Of a DNA stretch of 64,000 nt, positions 24,009 to 38,520 are shown one piece after another. Positions within the stretch are counted from its first letter, which is position 1. Every line of letters starts with the position of its first letter. A model generated the notes under the pieces. It was not told where the DNA came from, did not search any database, and saw nothing but the letters and a program-made list of their open reading frames with translations. The DNA comes from Hydractinia symbiolongicarpus (lineage: Eukaryota; Cnidaria; Hydrozoa; Anthoathecata; Hydractiniidae): the NCBI RefSeq assembly GCF_029227915.1, contig NC_079876.1, forward strand, positions 7,938,001-8,002,000, written 5' to 3'. Made by a program: the position numbers and the translations under genes.

Positions 24009-25164
24009 GAGTTTACTCCCTGGGTACTTTCTTTGTATACTTTTGACTATACGGGTCGAGTCCGGGGTTTACGGGAAATGGCGGGTTTTCGTTTGCCGGC
24101 GATTAAACTTCTTTTATTCAGCGTCTCATCAAAAATGAAAACATTTTTGAAAACCACAAGTCTCATGCGTTTTAGTGGTGAAAAGATAATTTAAATAATC
24201 GTTTTGGAAATGAGTTTGCTCACAGGGTACTTTCTTTGTATACATTCGACTATGCGGGCCAAGCCCGGGATTTACGGGAAATCGTGGATTTTCGTTTGCT
24301 GGCGATTAAACCACTTTCATTAAGCGTCTCAGCAAAAATGAAAACATTTCTGAAAACTACAAGTCTCATGCGTTTTAGTGGTGAAAAAATAATTTAAAAA
24401 ATCGTTCGGGAAATGTGTTTACTCACAGGGTACTTTCTTTGTATACATTCAACTATACGGGCGAAGCCCGGGATTTACGGAAATCGCGGGTATTCGTTTT
24501 CCGGCGATTAAACCTCTTTCATTAAGCGTCTCATCAAAAATGAAAACATTTTTGAAAACTACAAGTCTCATGCGTTTTAGTGGTGAAAAAATAATTTAAA
24601 AAATCGTTCGGGAAATGAGTTTACTCCCGGGGTACTTTCTTTGTATACTTTTGACTATACGGGCCGCGTCCGGGATTTACGGGAAATCGCGGATTTTCGT
24701 TTGCTGGCGATTAAACCACTTTCATTAAGCGTCTCAGCAAAAATGAAAACATTTCTGAAAACTACAAGTCTCATGCGTTTTAGTGGTGAAAAAATAATTT
24801 AAAAAATCGTTCGGGAAATGTGTTTACTCACAGGGTACTTTCTTTGTATACATTCGACTATACGGGCGAAGCCCAGGATTTACGGAAATCGCGGGTATTC
24901 GTTTTCCGGCGATTAAACCTCTTTCATTAAGCGTCTCATCAAAAATGAAAACATTTTTGAAAACTACAAGTCTCATGCGTTTTAGTGGTGAAAAAAAAAT
25001 TTAAAAAATCGTTCGGGAAATGAGTTTACTCCCTGGGTACTTTCTTTGTATACATTCGACTATACGGGCCAAGCCCCGGATTTACGGGAAAACGCGGCAT
25101 GTTGTTTGCCGGCGATTAAACCTCTTTCATTAAGCGTCTCATTAAAAATGAAAACATTTTCGAA

Positions 25165-28100
25165 AACTACAAGTCTCATGCGTTCTAGTGGTGAAAAAAT
25201 GATTTAAAAAATCCTTCGGGAAATGACTTTACTTCCGGGGTACTTTCTTTGTATACTTTCGACTATACGGGCCGAGTCCGGGATTTACGGGAAATCGCGG
25301 ATTTTCGTTTGCCGGCGATTAAACTTCTTTTATTTAGCGTCCCATCAAATATGAAAATATTTTTGAAAACTACAAGTCTCATGCGTTTAGTGGTAAAAAA
25401 AAATATAAAAAATCGTTCGGGAAATGAGTTTACTCCCTGGGTACTTTCTTTTTATACTTTTGACTATACGGGTCGAGTCCGGGGTTTACGGGAAATGGCG
25501 GGTTTTCGTTTGCCGGCGATTAAACTTCTTTTATTCAGCGTCTCATCAAAAATGAAACATTTTTGAAAACCACAAGTCTCATGCGTTTTAGTGGTGAAAA
25601 GATAATTTAAAAAATCGTTTTGGAAATGAGTTTACTCACAGGGTACTTTCTTTGTATACATTCGACTATACGGGCCAAGCCCGGGATTTACGGGAAATCG
25701 TGGATTTTCGTTTGCTGGCGATTAAACCACTTTCATTAGGCGTCTCAGCAAAAATGAAAACATTTCTGAAAACTACAAGTCTCATGCGTTTTAGTGGTGA
25801 AAAAATAATTTAAAAAATCGTTCGGGAAATGTGTTTACTCACAGGGTACTTTCTTTGTATACATTCGACTATACGGGCCAAGCCCGGGATTTACGGGAAA
25901 TCGCGGGATTTCGTTTGCCGGCGATTAAAACTCTTTCATTAAGCGTCTCATCAAAAATGAAAACATTTCTGAAAACTACAAGTCTCATGCGTTTTAGTGG
26001 TGAAAAAATAATTTAAAAAATCGTTCGGGAAATGAGTTTACATCCCTGGTACTTTCTTTACTATACGGGCCGAGTCCAGGAGTTACGGGAAATCGCAAGT
26101 TTTCGTTTGCCGGCGATTAAACTTCTTTTATTCAGCGTCTCATCAAAAATGAAAACATTTTTGAAAACCACAAGTCTCATGCGTTTTAGTGGTGAAAAGA
26201 TAATTTAAAAAATCGTTTTGGAAATGAGTTTACTCACAGGGTACTTTCTTTGTATACATTCGACTATACGGGCCAAGCCCGGGATTTACGGGAAATCGTG
26301 GATTTTCGTTTGCTGGCGATTAAACCACTTTCATTAAGCGTCTCAGCAAAAATGAAAACATTTCTGAAAACTACAAGTCTCATGCGTTTTAGTGGTGAAA
26401 AAATAATTTAAAAAATCGTTCGGGAAATGTGTTTACTCACAGGGTACTTTCTTTGTATACATTCGACTATACGGGCCAAGCCCGGGATTTACGGGAAATC
26501 GCGGGATTTCGTTTGCCGGCGATTAAACCTCTTTCATTAAGCGTCTCATCAAAAATGAAAACATTTTTGAAAACTACAAGTCTCATGCGTTTTAGTGGTG
26601 AAAAAATAATTTAAAAAATCGTTCGGGAAATGAGTTTACTCCCTGGGTACTTTCTTTGTATACTTTGGACTATACGAGCCGAGTCCGGGATTTACGGGAA
26701 ATTGCGGATTTTCGTTTGAGGGCGATTAAACTTCTTTTATTCAGCGTCTCATCAAAAATGAAAACATTTTTGAAAACTAGAAGTCTCATGCGTTGTAGTG
26801 GTGAAAAAATAATTTAAAAAATCGTTCGGAAAATGAGTTTACTCCCTGGGTACTTTCTTTGTATACTTTTGACTATACGGGCCGAGTCCGGGGTTTGCGG
26901 GAAATTGCAGGTTTTCGTTTGCCGGCGATTAAACTTCTTTTATTCAGTGTCTCATCAAAAATGAAAACATTTTTAAAAACTATAAGTCTCATGGGTTTTA
27001 GTGGTGAAATAATAATTTAAAAAATCGTTCGGGAAATGAGTTTACATCCCGGGTACTTTCTTTACTATACGGGCCGAGTCCAGGATTTACGGGAAATCGC
27101 AGGTTTTCGTTTGCCGGCGATTAAACTTCTTTTATTCAGCGTCTCATCAAAAATGAAAACATTTTTAAAAACTACAAGTCTCATGCGTTTTAGTGGTGAA
27201 AAAATAATTTAAAAAATCGTTCGGGAAATGTGTTTACTCACAGGGTACTTTCTTTGTATACATTCGACTATACGGGCCAAGCCCGGGATTTACGGGAAAT
27301 CGCGGGATTTCGTTTGCCGGCGATTAAAACTCTTTCATTAAGCGTCTCATCAAAAATGAAAACATTTTTGAAAACTACAAGTCTCATGCGTTTTAGTGGT
27401 GAAAAAATAATTTAAAAAATCGTTCGGGAAATGAGTTTACATCCCTGGTACTTTCTTTACTATACGGGCCGAGTCCAGGAGTTACGGGAAATCGCAAGTT
27501 TTCGTTTGCCGGCGATTAAACTTCTTTTATTCAGCGTCTCATCAAAAATGAAAACATTTTTAAAAACTATAAGTCTCATGGGTTTTAGTGGTGATATAAT
27601 AATTTAAAAAATCGTTCGGGAAATGAGTTTACATCCCGGGTACTTTCTTTACTATACGGGCCGAGTCCAGGATTTACGGGAAATCGCAGGTTTTCGTTTG
27701 CCGGCGATTAAACTTCTTTTATTCAGCGTCTCATCAAAAATGAAAACATTTTTAAAAACTACAAGTCTCATGCGTTCTAGTGGTGAAAAAATGATTTAAA
27801 AAATCCTTCGGGAAATGAGTTTACTTCCGGGGTACTTTCTTTGTATACTTTCGACTATACGGGCCGAGTCCGGGATTTACGGGAAATCGCGGATTTTCGT
27901 TTGCCGGCGATTAAACTTCTTTTATTTAGCGTCCCATCAAATATGAAAATATTTTTGAAAACTACAAGTCTCATGCGTTTAGTGGTAAAAAAAAATATAA
28001 AAAATCGTTCGGGAAATGAGTTTACTCCCTGGGTACTTTCTTTTTATACTTTTGACTATACGGGTCGAGTCCGGGGTTTACGGGAAATGGCGGGTTTTCG

Positions 28101-30140
28101 TTTGCCGGCGATTAAACTTCTTTTATTCAGCGTCTCATCAAAAATGAAAACATTTTTGAAAACCACAAGTCTCATGCGTTTTAGTGGTGAAAAGATAATT
28201 TAAAAAATCGTTTTGGAAATGAGTTTACTCACAGGGTACTTTCTTTGTATACATTCGACTATACGGGCCAAGCCCGGGATTTACGGGAAATCGTGGATTT
28301 TCGTTTGCTGGCGATTAAACCACTTTCATTAGGCGTCTCAGCAAAAATGAAAACATTTCTGAAAACTACAAGTCTCATGCGTTTTAGTGGTGAAAAAATA
28401 ATTTAAAAAATCGTTCGGGAAATGTGTTTACTCACAGGGTACTTTCTTTGTATACATTCGACTATACGGGCCAAGCCCGGGATTTACGGGAAATCGCGGG
28501 ATTTCGTTTGCCGGCGATTAAAACTCTTTCATTAAGCGTCTCATCAAAAATGAAAACATTTTTGAAAACTACAAGTCTCATGCGTTTTAGTGGTGAAAAA
28601 ATAATTTAAAAAATCGTTCGGGAAATGAGTTTACATCCCTGGTACTTTCTTTACTATACGGGCCGAGTCCAGGAGTTACGGGAAATCGCAAGTTTTCGTT
28701 TTCCGGCGATTAAACTTCTTTTATTCAGCGTCTCATCAAAAATGAAAACATTTTTGAAAACCACAAGTCTCATGCGTTTTAGTGGTGAAAAGATAATTTA
28801 AAAAATCGTTTTGGAAATGAGTTTACTTACAGGGTACTTTCTTTGTATACATTCGACTATACGGGCCAAGCCCGGGATTTACGGGAAATCGTGGATTTTC
28901 GTTTGCTGGCGATTAAACCACTTTCATTAAGCGTCTCAGCAAAAATGAAAACATTTCTGAAAACTACAAGTCTCATGCGTTTTAGTGGTGAAAAAATAAT
29001 TTAAAAAATCGTTCGGGAAATGTGTTTACTCACAGGGTACTTTCTTTGTATACATTCGACTATACGGGCCAAGCCCGGGATTTACGGGAAATCGCGGGAT
29101 TTCGTTTGCCGGCGATTAAACCTCTTTCATTAAGCGTCTCATCAAAAATGAAAACATTTTTGAAAACTACAAGTCTCATGCGTTTTAGTGGTGAAAAAAT
29201 AATTTAAAAAATCGTTAGGGAAATGAGTTTACTCCCTGGGTACTTTCTTTGTATACTTTGGACTATACGAGCCGAGTCCGGGATTTACGGGAAATTGCGG
29301 ATTTTCGTTTGAGGGCGATTAAACTTCTTTTATTCAGCGTCTCATCAAAAATGAAAACATTTTTGAAAACTAGAAGTCTCATGCGTTGTAGTGGTGAAAA
29401 AATAATTTAAAAAATCGTTCGGAAAATGAGTTTACTCCCTGGGTACTTTCTTTGTATACTTTTGACTATACGGGCCGAGTCCGGGGTTTGCGGGAAATTG
29501 CAGGTTTTCGTTTGCCGGCGATTAAACTTCTTTTATTCAGTGTCTCATCAAAAATGAAAACATTTTTAAAAACTATAAGTCTCATGGGTTTTAGTGGTGA
29601 AATAATAATTTAAAAAATCGTTCGGGAAATGAGTTTACATCCCGGGTACTTTCTTTACTATACGGGCCGAGTCCAGGATTTACGGGAAATCGCAGGTTTT
29701 CGTTTGCCGGCGATTAAACTTCTTTTATTCAGCGTCTCATCAAAAATGAAAACATTTTTAAAAACTACAAGTCTTATGCGTTTTAGTGGTGAAAAAATAA
29801 TTTAAAAAATCGTTCGGGAAATGTGTTTACTCACAGGGTACTTTCTTTGTATACATTCGACTATACGGGCCAAGCCCGAGATTTACGGGAAATCGCGGGA
29901 TTTCGTTTGCCGGCGATTAAAACTCTTTCATTAAGCGTCTCATCAAAAATGAAAACATTTTTGAAAACTACAAGTCTCATGCGTTTTAGTGGTGAAAAAA
30001 TAATTTAAAAAATCGTTCAGGAAATGAGTTTACATCCCTGGTACTTTCTTTACTATACGGGCCGAGTCCAGGAGTTACGGGAAATCGCAAGTTTTCGTTT
30101 GCCGGCGATTAAACTTCTTTTATTCAGCGTCTCATCAAAA
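25165..30140. repeat. 2,593-bp repeat, about two copies
   Basis: The private GCGTTCTAGTGGTG with AATCCTTCGGG near 25,185 recurs near 27,775. Further markers repeat at the same distance, with a one-base difference from a missing A near 25,554. Copy 1 is about 25,165-27,757 and copy 2 about 27,758-30,140. Inside each copy lies a second period of 1,399 bp, so this is a nested higher-order repeat. Confidence 0.87.
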
Positions 30141-31175
30141 ATGAAAACATTTTTGAAAACCACAAGTCTCATGCGTTTTAGTGGTGAAAAGATAATTTAA
30201 AAAATCGTTTTGGAAATGAGTTTACTCACAGGGTACTTTCTTTGTATACATTCGACTATACGGGCCAAGCCCGGGATTTACGGGAAATCGTGGATTTTCG
30301 TTTGCTGGCGATTAAACCACTTTCATTAAGCGTCTCAGCAAAAATGAAAACATTTCTGAAAACTACAAGTCTCATGCGTTTTAGTGGTGAAAAAATAATT
30401 TAAAAAATCATTCGGGAAATGTGTTTACTCACAGGGTACTTTCTTTGTATACATTCGACTATACGGGCCAAGCCCGGGATTTACGGGAAATCGCGGGATT
30501 TCGTTTGCCGGCGATTAAACCTCTTTCATTAAGCGTCTCATCAAAAATGAAAACATTTTTGAAAACTACAAGTCTCATGCGTTTTAGTGGTGAAAAAATA
30601 ATTTAAGAAATCGTTCGGGAAATGAGTTTACTCCCTGGGTACTTTCTTTGTATACTTTGGACTATACGGGCCGAGTCCGGGATTTACGGGAAATTGCAGA
30701 TTTTCGTTTGAGGGCGATTAAACTTCTTTTATTCAGCGTCTCATCAAAAATGAAAACATTTTTGAAAACTAGAAGTCTCATGCGTTGTAGTGGTGAAAAA
30801 ATAATTTAAAAAATCGTTCGGAAAATGAGTTTACTCCCTGGGTACTTTCTTTGTATACTTTTGACTATACGGGCCGAGTCCGGGGTTTACGGGAAATTGC
30901 AGGTTTTCGTTTGCCGGCGATTAAACTTCTTTTATTCAGTGTCTCATCAAAAATGAAAACATTTTTAAAAACTATAAGTCTCATGGGTTTTAGTGGTGAA
31001 ATAATAATTTAAAAAATCGTTCGGGAAATGAGTTTACATCCCGGGTACTTTCTTTACTATACGGGCCGAGTCCAGGATTTACGGGAAATCGCAGGTTTTC
31101 GTTTGCCGGCGATTAAACTTCTTTTATTCAGCGTCTCATCAAAAATGAAAACATTTTTAAAAACTACAAGTCTCA
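28378..31175. repeat. 1,399-bp seven-monomer repeat, two copies
   Basis: Copies start near 28,378 and 29,777. Each contains two closely spaced 11-bp-deleted monomers (28,649 and 29,653; 30,048 and 31,052). The same period links 25,831 to 27,230 in the preceding block. It overlaps the 2,593-bp repeat, which itself arose by reduplication of this unit with extra monomers. Confidence 0.85.
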
Positions 31176-32865
31176 TGCGTTTTAGTGGTGAAAAAAAAAT
31201 TTAAAAAATCGTTCCGGAAATGAGTTTACTCCCTGGGTACTTAGTGGTGAAAATATAATTTAAAAAATTGTTCGGGAAATGAGTTTACTCCCTGGGTACT
31301 TTCTTTGTATACTTTTGACTATACGGGTCGAGTCCGGGGTTTACGGGAAATGGCGGGTTTTCGTTTGCCGGCGATTAAACTTCTTTTATTCAGCGTCTCA
31401 TCAAAAATGAAAACATTTTTGAAAACCACAAGTCTCATGCGTTTTAGTGGTGAAAAGATAATTTAAATAATCGTTTTGGAAATGAGTTTGCTCACAGGGT
31501 ACTTTCTTTGTATACATTCGACTATGCGGGCCAAGCCCGGGATTTACGGGAAATCGTGGATTTTCGTTTGCTGGCGATTAAACCACTTTCATTAAGCGTC
31601 TCAGCAAAAATGAAAACATTTCTGAAAACTACAAGTCTCATGCGTTTTAGTGGTGAAAAAATAATTTAAAAAATCGTTCGGGAAATGTGTTTACTCACAG
31701 GGTACTTTCTTTGTATAGATTCGACTATACGGGCAAAGCCCGGGATTTACGGAAATCGCGGGTATTCGTTTTCCGGCGATTAAACCTCTTTCATTAAGCG
31801 TCTCATCAAAAATGAAAACATTTTTGAAAACTACAAGTCTCATGCGTTTTAGTTGTGGAAAAAAAAACTTAAAAAATCGTTCGGGAAATGAGTTTACTCC
31901 CTGGGTACTTTCTTTGTATACATTCGACTATACGGGCCAAGCCCCGGATTTACGGGAAAACGCGGCATGTCGTTTGCCGGCGATTAAACCTCTTTCATTA
32001 AGCGTCTCATCAAAAATGAAAACATTTTTGAAAACTACAAGTCTCATGCGTTTTAGTGGTGAAAAAATAATTTAAAAAATCGTTCGGGAAATGAGTTTAC
32101 TCCCGGGGTACTTTCTTTGTATACTTTTGACTATACGGGCCGCGTCCGGGATTTACGGGAAATCGCGGATTTTCGTTTGCTGGCGATTAAACCACTTTCA
32201 TTAAGCGTCTCAGCAAAAATGAAAACATTTCTGAAAACTACAAGTCTCATGCGTTTTAGTGGTGAAAAAATAATTTAAAAAATCGTTTGGGAAATGTGTT
32301 TACTCACAGGGTACTTTCTTTGTATACATTCGACTATACGGGCGAAGCCCAGGATTTACGGAAATCGCGGGTATTCGTTTTCCGGCGATTAAACATCTTT
32401 CATTAAGCGTCTCATCAAAAATGAAAACATTTTTGAAAACTACAAGTCTCATGCGTTTTAGTGGTGAAAAAAAAATTTAAAAAATCGTTCGGGAAATGAG
32501 TTTACTCCCTGGGTACTTTCTTTGTATACATTCGACTATACGGGCCAAGCCCCGGATTTACGGGAAAACGCGGCATGTTGTTTGCCGGCGATTAAACCTC
32601 TTTCATTAAGCGTCTCATCAAAAATGAAAACATTTTTGAAAACTACAAGTCTCATGCGTTTTAGTGGTGAAAAAATAATTTAAAAAATCGTTCGGGAAAT
32701 GAGTTTACTTCCGGGGTACTTTCTTTGTATACTTTCGACTATACGGGCCGAGTCCGGGATTTACGGGAAATCGCGGATTTTCGTTTGCCGGCGATTAAAC
32801 TTCTTTTATTTAGCGTCCCATCAAATATGAAAATATTTTTGAAAACTACAAGTCTCATGCGTTTA
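31176..32865 (+). repeat. Mixed monomers resembling 23,950-25,400
   Basis: The order truncated monomer, GGGTCGAGTCC monomer, GCTGGCGATT monomer, GTATTCGTTTTCCGGCG monomer and AACGCGGCATGTCG monomer repeats what is seen from 23,950. It is therefore a dispersed copy of that haplotype, with small changes such as TTTTAGTTGTGG near 31,850. No gene is visible. Confidence 0.8.
31222..31280 (+). repeat. 59-bp truncated monomer
   Basis: It has the same join as the others, preceded by GTTCCGG and followed by ATTGTTCGGG. Confidence 0.92.
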
Positions 32866-34486
32866 GTGGTAAAAAAAAATATAAAAAATCGTTCGGGAAA
32901 TGAGTTTACTCCCTGGGTACTTTCTTTGTATACTTTTGACTATACGGCTCGAGTCCGGGGTTTACGGGAAATGGCGGTTTTTCGTTTGCCGGCGATTAAA
33001 CTTCTTTTATTCAGCGTCTCATCAAAAATGAAAACATTTTTGAAAACTACAAGTCTCATGCGTTTTAGTGGTGAAAAAAAAATTTAAAAAATCGTTCGGG
33101 AAATGATTTTACTCCCTGGGTACTTTCTTTGTATACATTCGACTATACGGGCCAAGCCCCGGATTTACGGGAAAACGCGGCATGTCGTTTGCCGGCGATT
33201 AAACCTCTTTCATTAAGCGTCTCATCAAAAATGAAAACATTTTTTAAAACTACAAGTCTCATGCGTTTTAGTGGTGAAAAAATAATTTAAAAATCGTTCG
33301 GGAAATGAGTTTACTCCCGGGGCACTTTCTTTGTATACTTTTGACTATACGGGCCGAGTCCGGGATTTACGGGAAATCGCGGATTTTCGTTTGCCGGCGA
33401 TTAAACTTCTTTTATTTAGCGTCCCATCAAATATGAAAATATTTTTGAAAACTACAAGTCTCATGCGTTTAGTGGTAAAAAAATAATATAAAAAATCGTT
33501 CGGGAAATGAGTTTACTCCCTGGGTACTTTCTTTGTATACTTTTGTCTATACGGGTCAAGTCCGGGGTTTACGGAAAATGGCGGGTTTTCGTTTGCCGGC
33601 GATTAAACTTCTTTTATTCAGCGTCTCATCAAAAATGAAAACGTTTTTGAAAACCACAAGTCTCATGCGTTTTAGTGGTGAAAAGATAATTTAAAAAATC
33701 GTTTTGGAAATGAGGTTACTCACAGGGTACTTTCTTTGTATACATTCGACTATACGGGCCAAGCCCGGGATTTACGGGAAATCGTGGATTTTCGTTTGCT
33801 GGCGATTAAACCACTTTCATTAAACGTCTCAGCAAAAATGAAAACATTTCTGAAAACTACAAGTCTCATGCGTTTTAGTGGTGAAAAAATAATTTAAAAA
33901 ATCGTTCGGGAAATGTGTTTACTCACAGGGTACTTTCTTTGTATACATTCGACTATACGGGCCAAGCCCGGGATTTACAGGAAATCGCGGGATTTCGTTT
34001 GCCGGCGATTAAACATCTTTCATTAAGCGTCTCATCAAAAATGAAAACATTTTTGAAAACTACAAGTCTCATGCGTTTTAGTGGTGAAAAAATAATTTAA
34101 AATATCGTTCGGGAAATGAGTTTACTCCCTGGGTACTTTCTTTGTATACTTTGGACTATACGGGCCGAGTCCGGGATTTACGGGAAATCGCGGATTTTCG
34201 TTTGAGGGCGATTAAACTTCTTTTATTCAGCGTGTCATCAAAAATGAAAACATTTTTGAAAACTACAAGTCTCATGCGTTGTAGTGGTGAAAAAATAATT
34301 TTAAAAATCGTTCGGAAAATGAGTTTACTCCCTGGGTACTTTCTTTGTATACTTTTGACTATACGGGCCGAGTCCGGGGTTTACGGGAAATTGAGGGTTT
34401 TTGTTTGCCGGCGATTAAACTTCTTTTATTCAGTGTCTCATCAAAAATGAAAACATTTTTAAAAACTACAAGTCTCATGCGTTGTA
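32866..34486. repeat. 1,621-bp eight-monomer repeat, copy a
   Basis: This block matches 34,487-36,107 at an offset of 1,621. It begins at the shortened A-rich stretch AGTGGTAAAAAAAAATAT of one monomer. Because that monomer is 201 bp it keeps frame with its neighbour, which creates the spurious 120-codon frame overlapping the left edge. Confidence 0.85.
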
Positions 34487-37400
34487 GTGGTAAAAAAAAA
34501 TATAAAAAATCGTTCGGGAAATGAGTTTACTCCCTGGGTACTTTCTTTGTATACTTTTGACTATACGGGTCGAGTCCGGGGTTTACGGGAAATGGCGGTT
34601 TTTCGTTTGCCGGCGATTAAACTTCTTTTATTCAGCGTCTCATCAAAAATGAAAACATTTTTGAAAACTACAAGTCTCATGCGTTTTAGTGGTGAAAAAA
34701 AAATTTAAAAAATCGTTCGGGAAATGATTTTACTCCCTGGGTACTTTCTTTGTATACATTCGACTATACGGGCCAAGCCCCGGATTTACGGAAAACGCGG
34801 CATGTCGTTTGCCGGCGATTAAACCTCTTTCATTAAGCGTCTCATCAAAAATGAAAACATTTTTGAAAACTACAAGTCTCATGCGTTTTAGTGGTGAAAA
34901 AATAATTTAAAAAATCGTTCGGGAAATGAGTTTACTCCCGGGGCACTTTCTTTGTATACTTTTGACTATACGGGCCGAGTCCGGGATTTACGGGAAATCG
35001 CGGATTTTCGTTTGCCGGCGATTAAACTTCTTTTATTTAGCGTCCCATCAAATATGAAAATATTTTTGAAAACTACAAGTCTCATGCGTTTAGTGGTAAA
35101 AAAATAATATAAAAAATCGTTCGGGAAATGAGTTTACTCCCTGGGTACTTTCTTTGTATACTTTTGTCTATACGGGTCAAGTCCGGGGTTTACGGAAAAT
35201 GGCGGGTTTTCGTTTGCCGGCGATTAAACTTCTTTTATTCAGCGTCTCATCAAAAATGAAAACGTTTTTGAAAACCACAAGTCTCATGCGTTTTAGTGGT
35301 GAAAAGATACTTTAAAAAATCGTTTTGGAAATGAGGTTACTCACAGGGTACTTTCTTTGTATACATTCGACTATACGGGCCAAGCCCGGGATTTACGGGA
35401 AATCGTGGATTTTCGTTTGCTGGCGATTAAACCACTTTCATTAAGCGTCTCAGCAAAAATGAAAACATTTCTGAAAACTACAAGTCTCATGCGTTTTAGT
35501 GGTGAAAAAATAATTTAAAAAATCGTTCGGGAAATGTGTTTACTCACAGGGTACTTTCTTTGTATACATTCGACTATACGGGCCAAGCCCGGGATTTACA
35601 GGAAATCGCGGGATTTCGTTTGCCGGCGATTAAACATCTTTCATTAAGCGTCTCATCAAAAATGAAAACATTTTTGAAAACTACAAGTCTCATGCGTTTT
35701 AGTGGTGAAAAAACAATTTAAAATATCGTTCGGGAAATGAGTTTACTCCCTGGGTACTTTCTTTGTATACTTTGGACTATACGGGCCGAGTCCGGGATTT
35801 ACGGGAAATCGCGGATTTTCGTTTGAGGGCGATTAAACTTCTTTTATTCAGCGTCTCATCAAAAATGAAAACATTTTTGAAAACTACAAGTCTCATGCGT
35901 TTTAGTGGTGAAAAAACAATTTAAAATATCGTTCGGAAAATGAGTTTACTCCCTGGGTACTTTCTTTGTATACTTTTGACTATACGGGCCGAGTCCGGGG
36001 TTTACGGGAAATTGAGGGTTTTTGTTTGCCGGCGATTAAACTTCTTTTATTCAGTGTCTTATCAAAAATGAAAACATTTTTAAAAACTACAAGTCTCATG
36101 CGTTGTAGTGGTGAAAAAATAATTAAAAAAATCGTTCGGAAAATGAGTTTACTCCCTGGGTAATTTCTTTGTATACTTTTGACTATACGGGCCGAGTCCG
36201 GGGTTTACGGGAAATGGCGGGTTTTCGTTTGCCGGCGATTAAACTTCTTTTATTCAGCATCTCATCAAAAATGAAAACATTTTAAAAAACTATAAGTCTC
36301 ATGGGTTTTAGTGGTGAAATAATAATTTAAAAAATCGTTCGGGAAATGAGTTTACATCCCGGGTACTTTCTTTACTATACGGGCCGAGTCCGGGATTTAC
36401 GGGAAATCGCATGTTTTCGTTTGCCGGCGATTAAACTTCTTTTATTCAGCGTCTCATCAAAAATGAAAACATTTTTGAAAACTACAAGTCTCATGCGTTT
36501 AGTGGTAAAAAAAAATATAAAAAATCGTTCGGGAAATGAGTTTACTCCCTGGGTACTTTCTTTGTATACTTTTGACTATACGGGTCGAGTCCGGGGTTTA
36601 CGGGAAATGGAGGTTTTTCGTTTGCCGGCGATTAAACTTCTTTTATTCAGCGTCTCATCAAAAATGAAAACATTTTTGAAAACTACAAGTCTCATGCGTT
36701 TTAGTGGTGAAAAAAAAATTTAAAAAATCGTTCGGGAAATGATTTTACTCCCTGGGTACTTTCTTTGTATACATTCGACTATACGGGCCAAGCCCCGGAT
36801 TTACGGGAAAACGCGGCATGTCGTTTGCCGGCGATTAAACCTCTTTTCATTAAGCGTCTCATCAAAAATGAAAACATTTTTGAAAACTACAAGTCTCATG
36901 CGTTTTAGTGGTGAAAAAATAATTTAAAAAATCGTTCGGGAAATGAGTTTACTCCCGGGGCACTTTCTTTGTATACTTTTGACTATACGGGCCGAGTCCG
37001 GGATTTACGGGAAATCGCGGATTTTCGTTTGCCGGCGATTAAACTTCTTTTATTTAGCGTCCCATCAAATATGAAAATATTTTTGAAAACTACAAGTCTC
37101 ATGCGTTTAGTGGTAAAAAAATAATATAAAAAATCGTTCGGGAAATGAGTTTACTTCCTGGGTACTTTCTTTGTATACTTTTGTCTATACGGGTCAAGTC
37201 CGGGGTTTACGGAAAATGGCGGGTTTTCGTTTGCCGGCGATTAAACTTCTTTTATTCAGCGTCTCATCAAAAATGAAAACGTTTTTGAAAACCACAAGTC
37301 TCATGCGTTTTAGTGGTGAAAAGATAATTTAAAAAATCGTTTTGGAAATGAGGTTACTCACAGGGTACTTTCTTTGTATACATTCGACTATACGGGCCAA

Positions 37401-38520
37401 GCCCGGGATTTACGGGAAATCGTGGATTTTCGTTTGCTGGCGATTAAACCACTTTCATTAAGCGTCTCAGCAAAAATGAAAACATTTCTGAAAACTACAA
37501 GTCTCATGCGTTTTAGTGGTGAAAAAATAATTTAAAAAATCGTTCGGGAAATGTGTTTACTCACAGGGTACTTTCTTTGTATACATTCGACTATACGGGC
37601 CAAGCCCGGGATTTACGGGAAATCGCGGGATTTCGTTTGCCGGCGATTAAACATCTTTCATTAAGCGTCTCATCAAAAATGAAAACATTTTTGAAAACTA
37701 CAAGTCTCATGCGTTTTAGTGGTGAAAAAATAATTTAAAATATCGTTCGGGAAATGAGTTTACTCCCTGGGTACTTTCTTTGTATACTTTGGACTATACG
37801 GGCCGAGTCCGGGATTTACGGGAAATCGCGGATTTTCGTTTGAGGGCGAGTAAACTTCTTTTATTCAGCGTGTCATCAAAAATGAAAACATTTTTGAAAA
37901 CTACAAGTCTCATGCGTTGTAGTGGTGAAAAAATAATTTTAAAAATCGTTCGGAAAATGAGTTTACTCCCTGGGTACTTTCTTTGTATACTTTTGACTAT
38001 ACGGGCCGACTCCGGGGTTTACGGGAAATTGAGGGTTTTTGTTTGCCGGCGATTAAACTTCTTTTATTCAGTGTCTCATCAAAAATGAAAACATTTTTAA
38101 AAACTACAAGTCTCATGCGTTGTAGTGGTGAAAAAATAATTAAAAAAATCGTTCGGAAAATGAGTTTACTCCCTGGGTAATTTCTTTGTATACTTTTGAC
38201 TATACGGGCCGAGTCCGGGGTTTACGGGAAATGGCGGGTTTTCGTTTGCCGGCGATTAAACTTCTTTTATTCAGCATCTCATCAAAAATGAAAACATTTT
38301 AAAAAACTATAAGTCTCATGGGTTTTAGTGGTGAAATAATAATTTAAAAAATCGTTCGGGAAATGAGTTTACATCCCGGGTACTTTCTTTACTATACGGG
38401 CCGAGTCCGGGATTTACGGGAAATCGCATGTTTTCGTTTGCCGGCGATTAAACTTCTTTTATTCAGCGTCTCATCAAAAATGAAAACATTTTTGAAAACT
38501 ACAAGTCTCATGCGTTTTAG
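34487..38520. repeat. Roughly 2,016-bp ten-monomer repeat, two copies
   Basis: The start marker AGTGGTAAAAAAAAATAT lies at 34,486 and 36,501, 2,015 bp apart; downstream markers are 2,017 bp apart because of two one-base indels. Each copy equals the preceding 1,621-bp unit plus about two extra monomers, one of them 11-bp-deleted (36,370 and 38,387). Confidence 0.83.

Larger units (their letters stand above)
22473..25028. repeat. 1,263-bp repeat, two copies
   Basis: Each copy contains an 11-bp-deleted monomer (22,519 and 23,781), a 59-bp truncated monomer (22,687 and 23,950) and about five further monomers. Copy 1 lacks one base near 22,610 (CATCAAAAAG against CATCAAAAATG). Agreement ends near 25,028, where copy 1 reads TTTACATCCCGGG and copy 2 reads TTTACTCCCTGGG. 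Confidence 0.88.
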
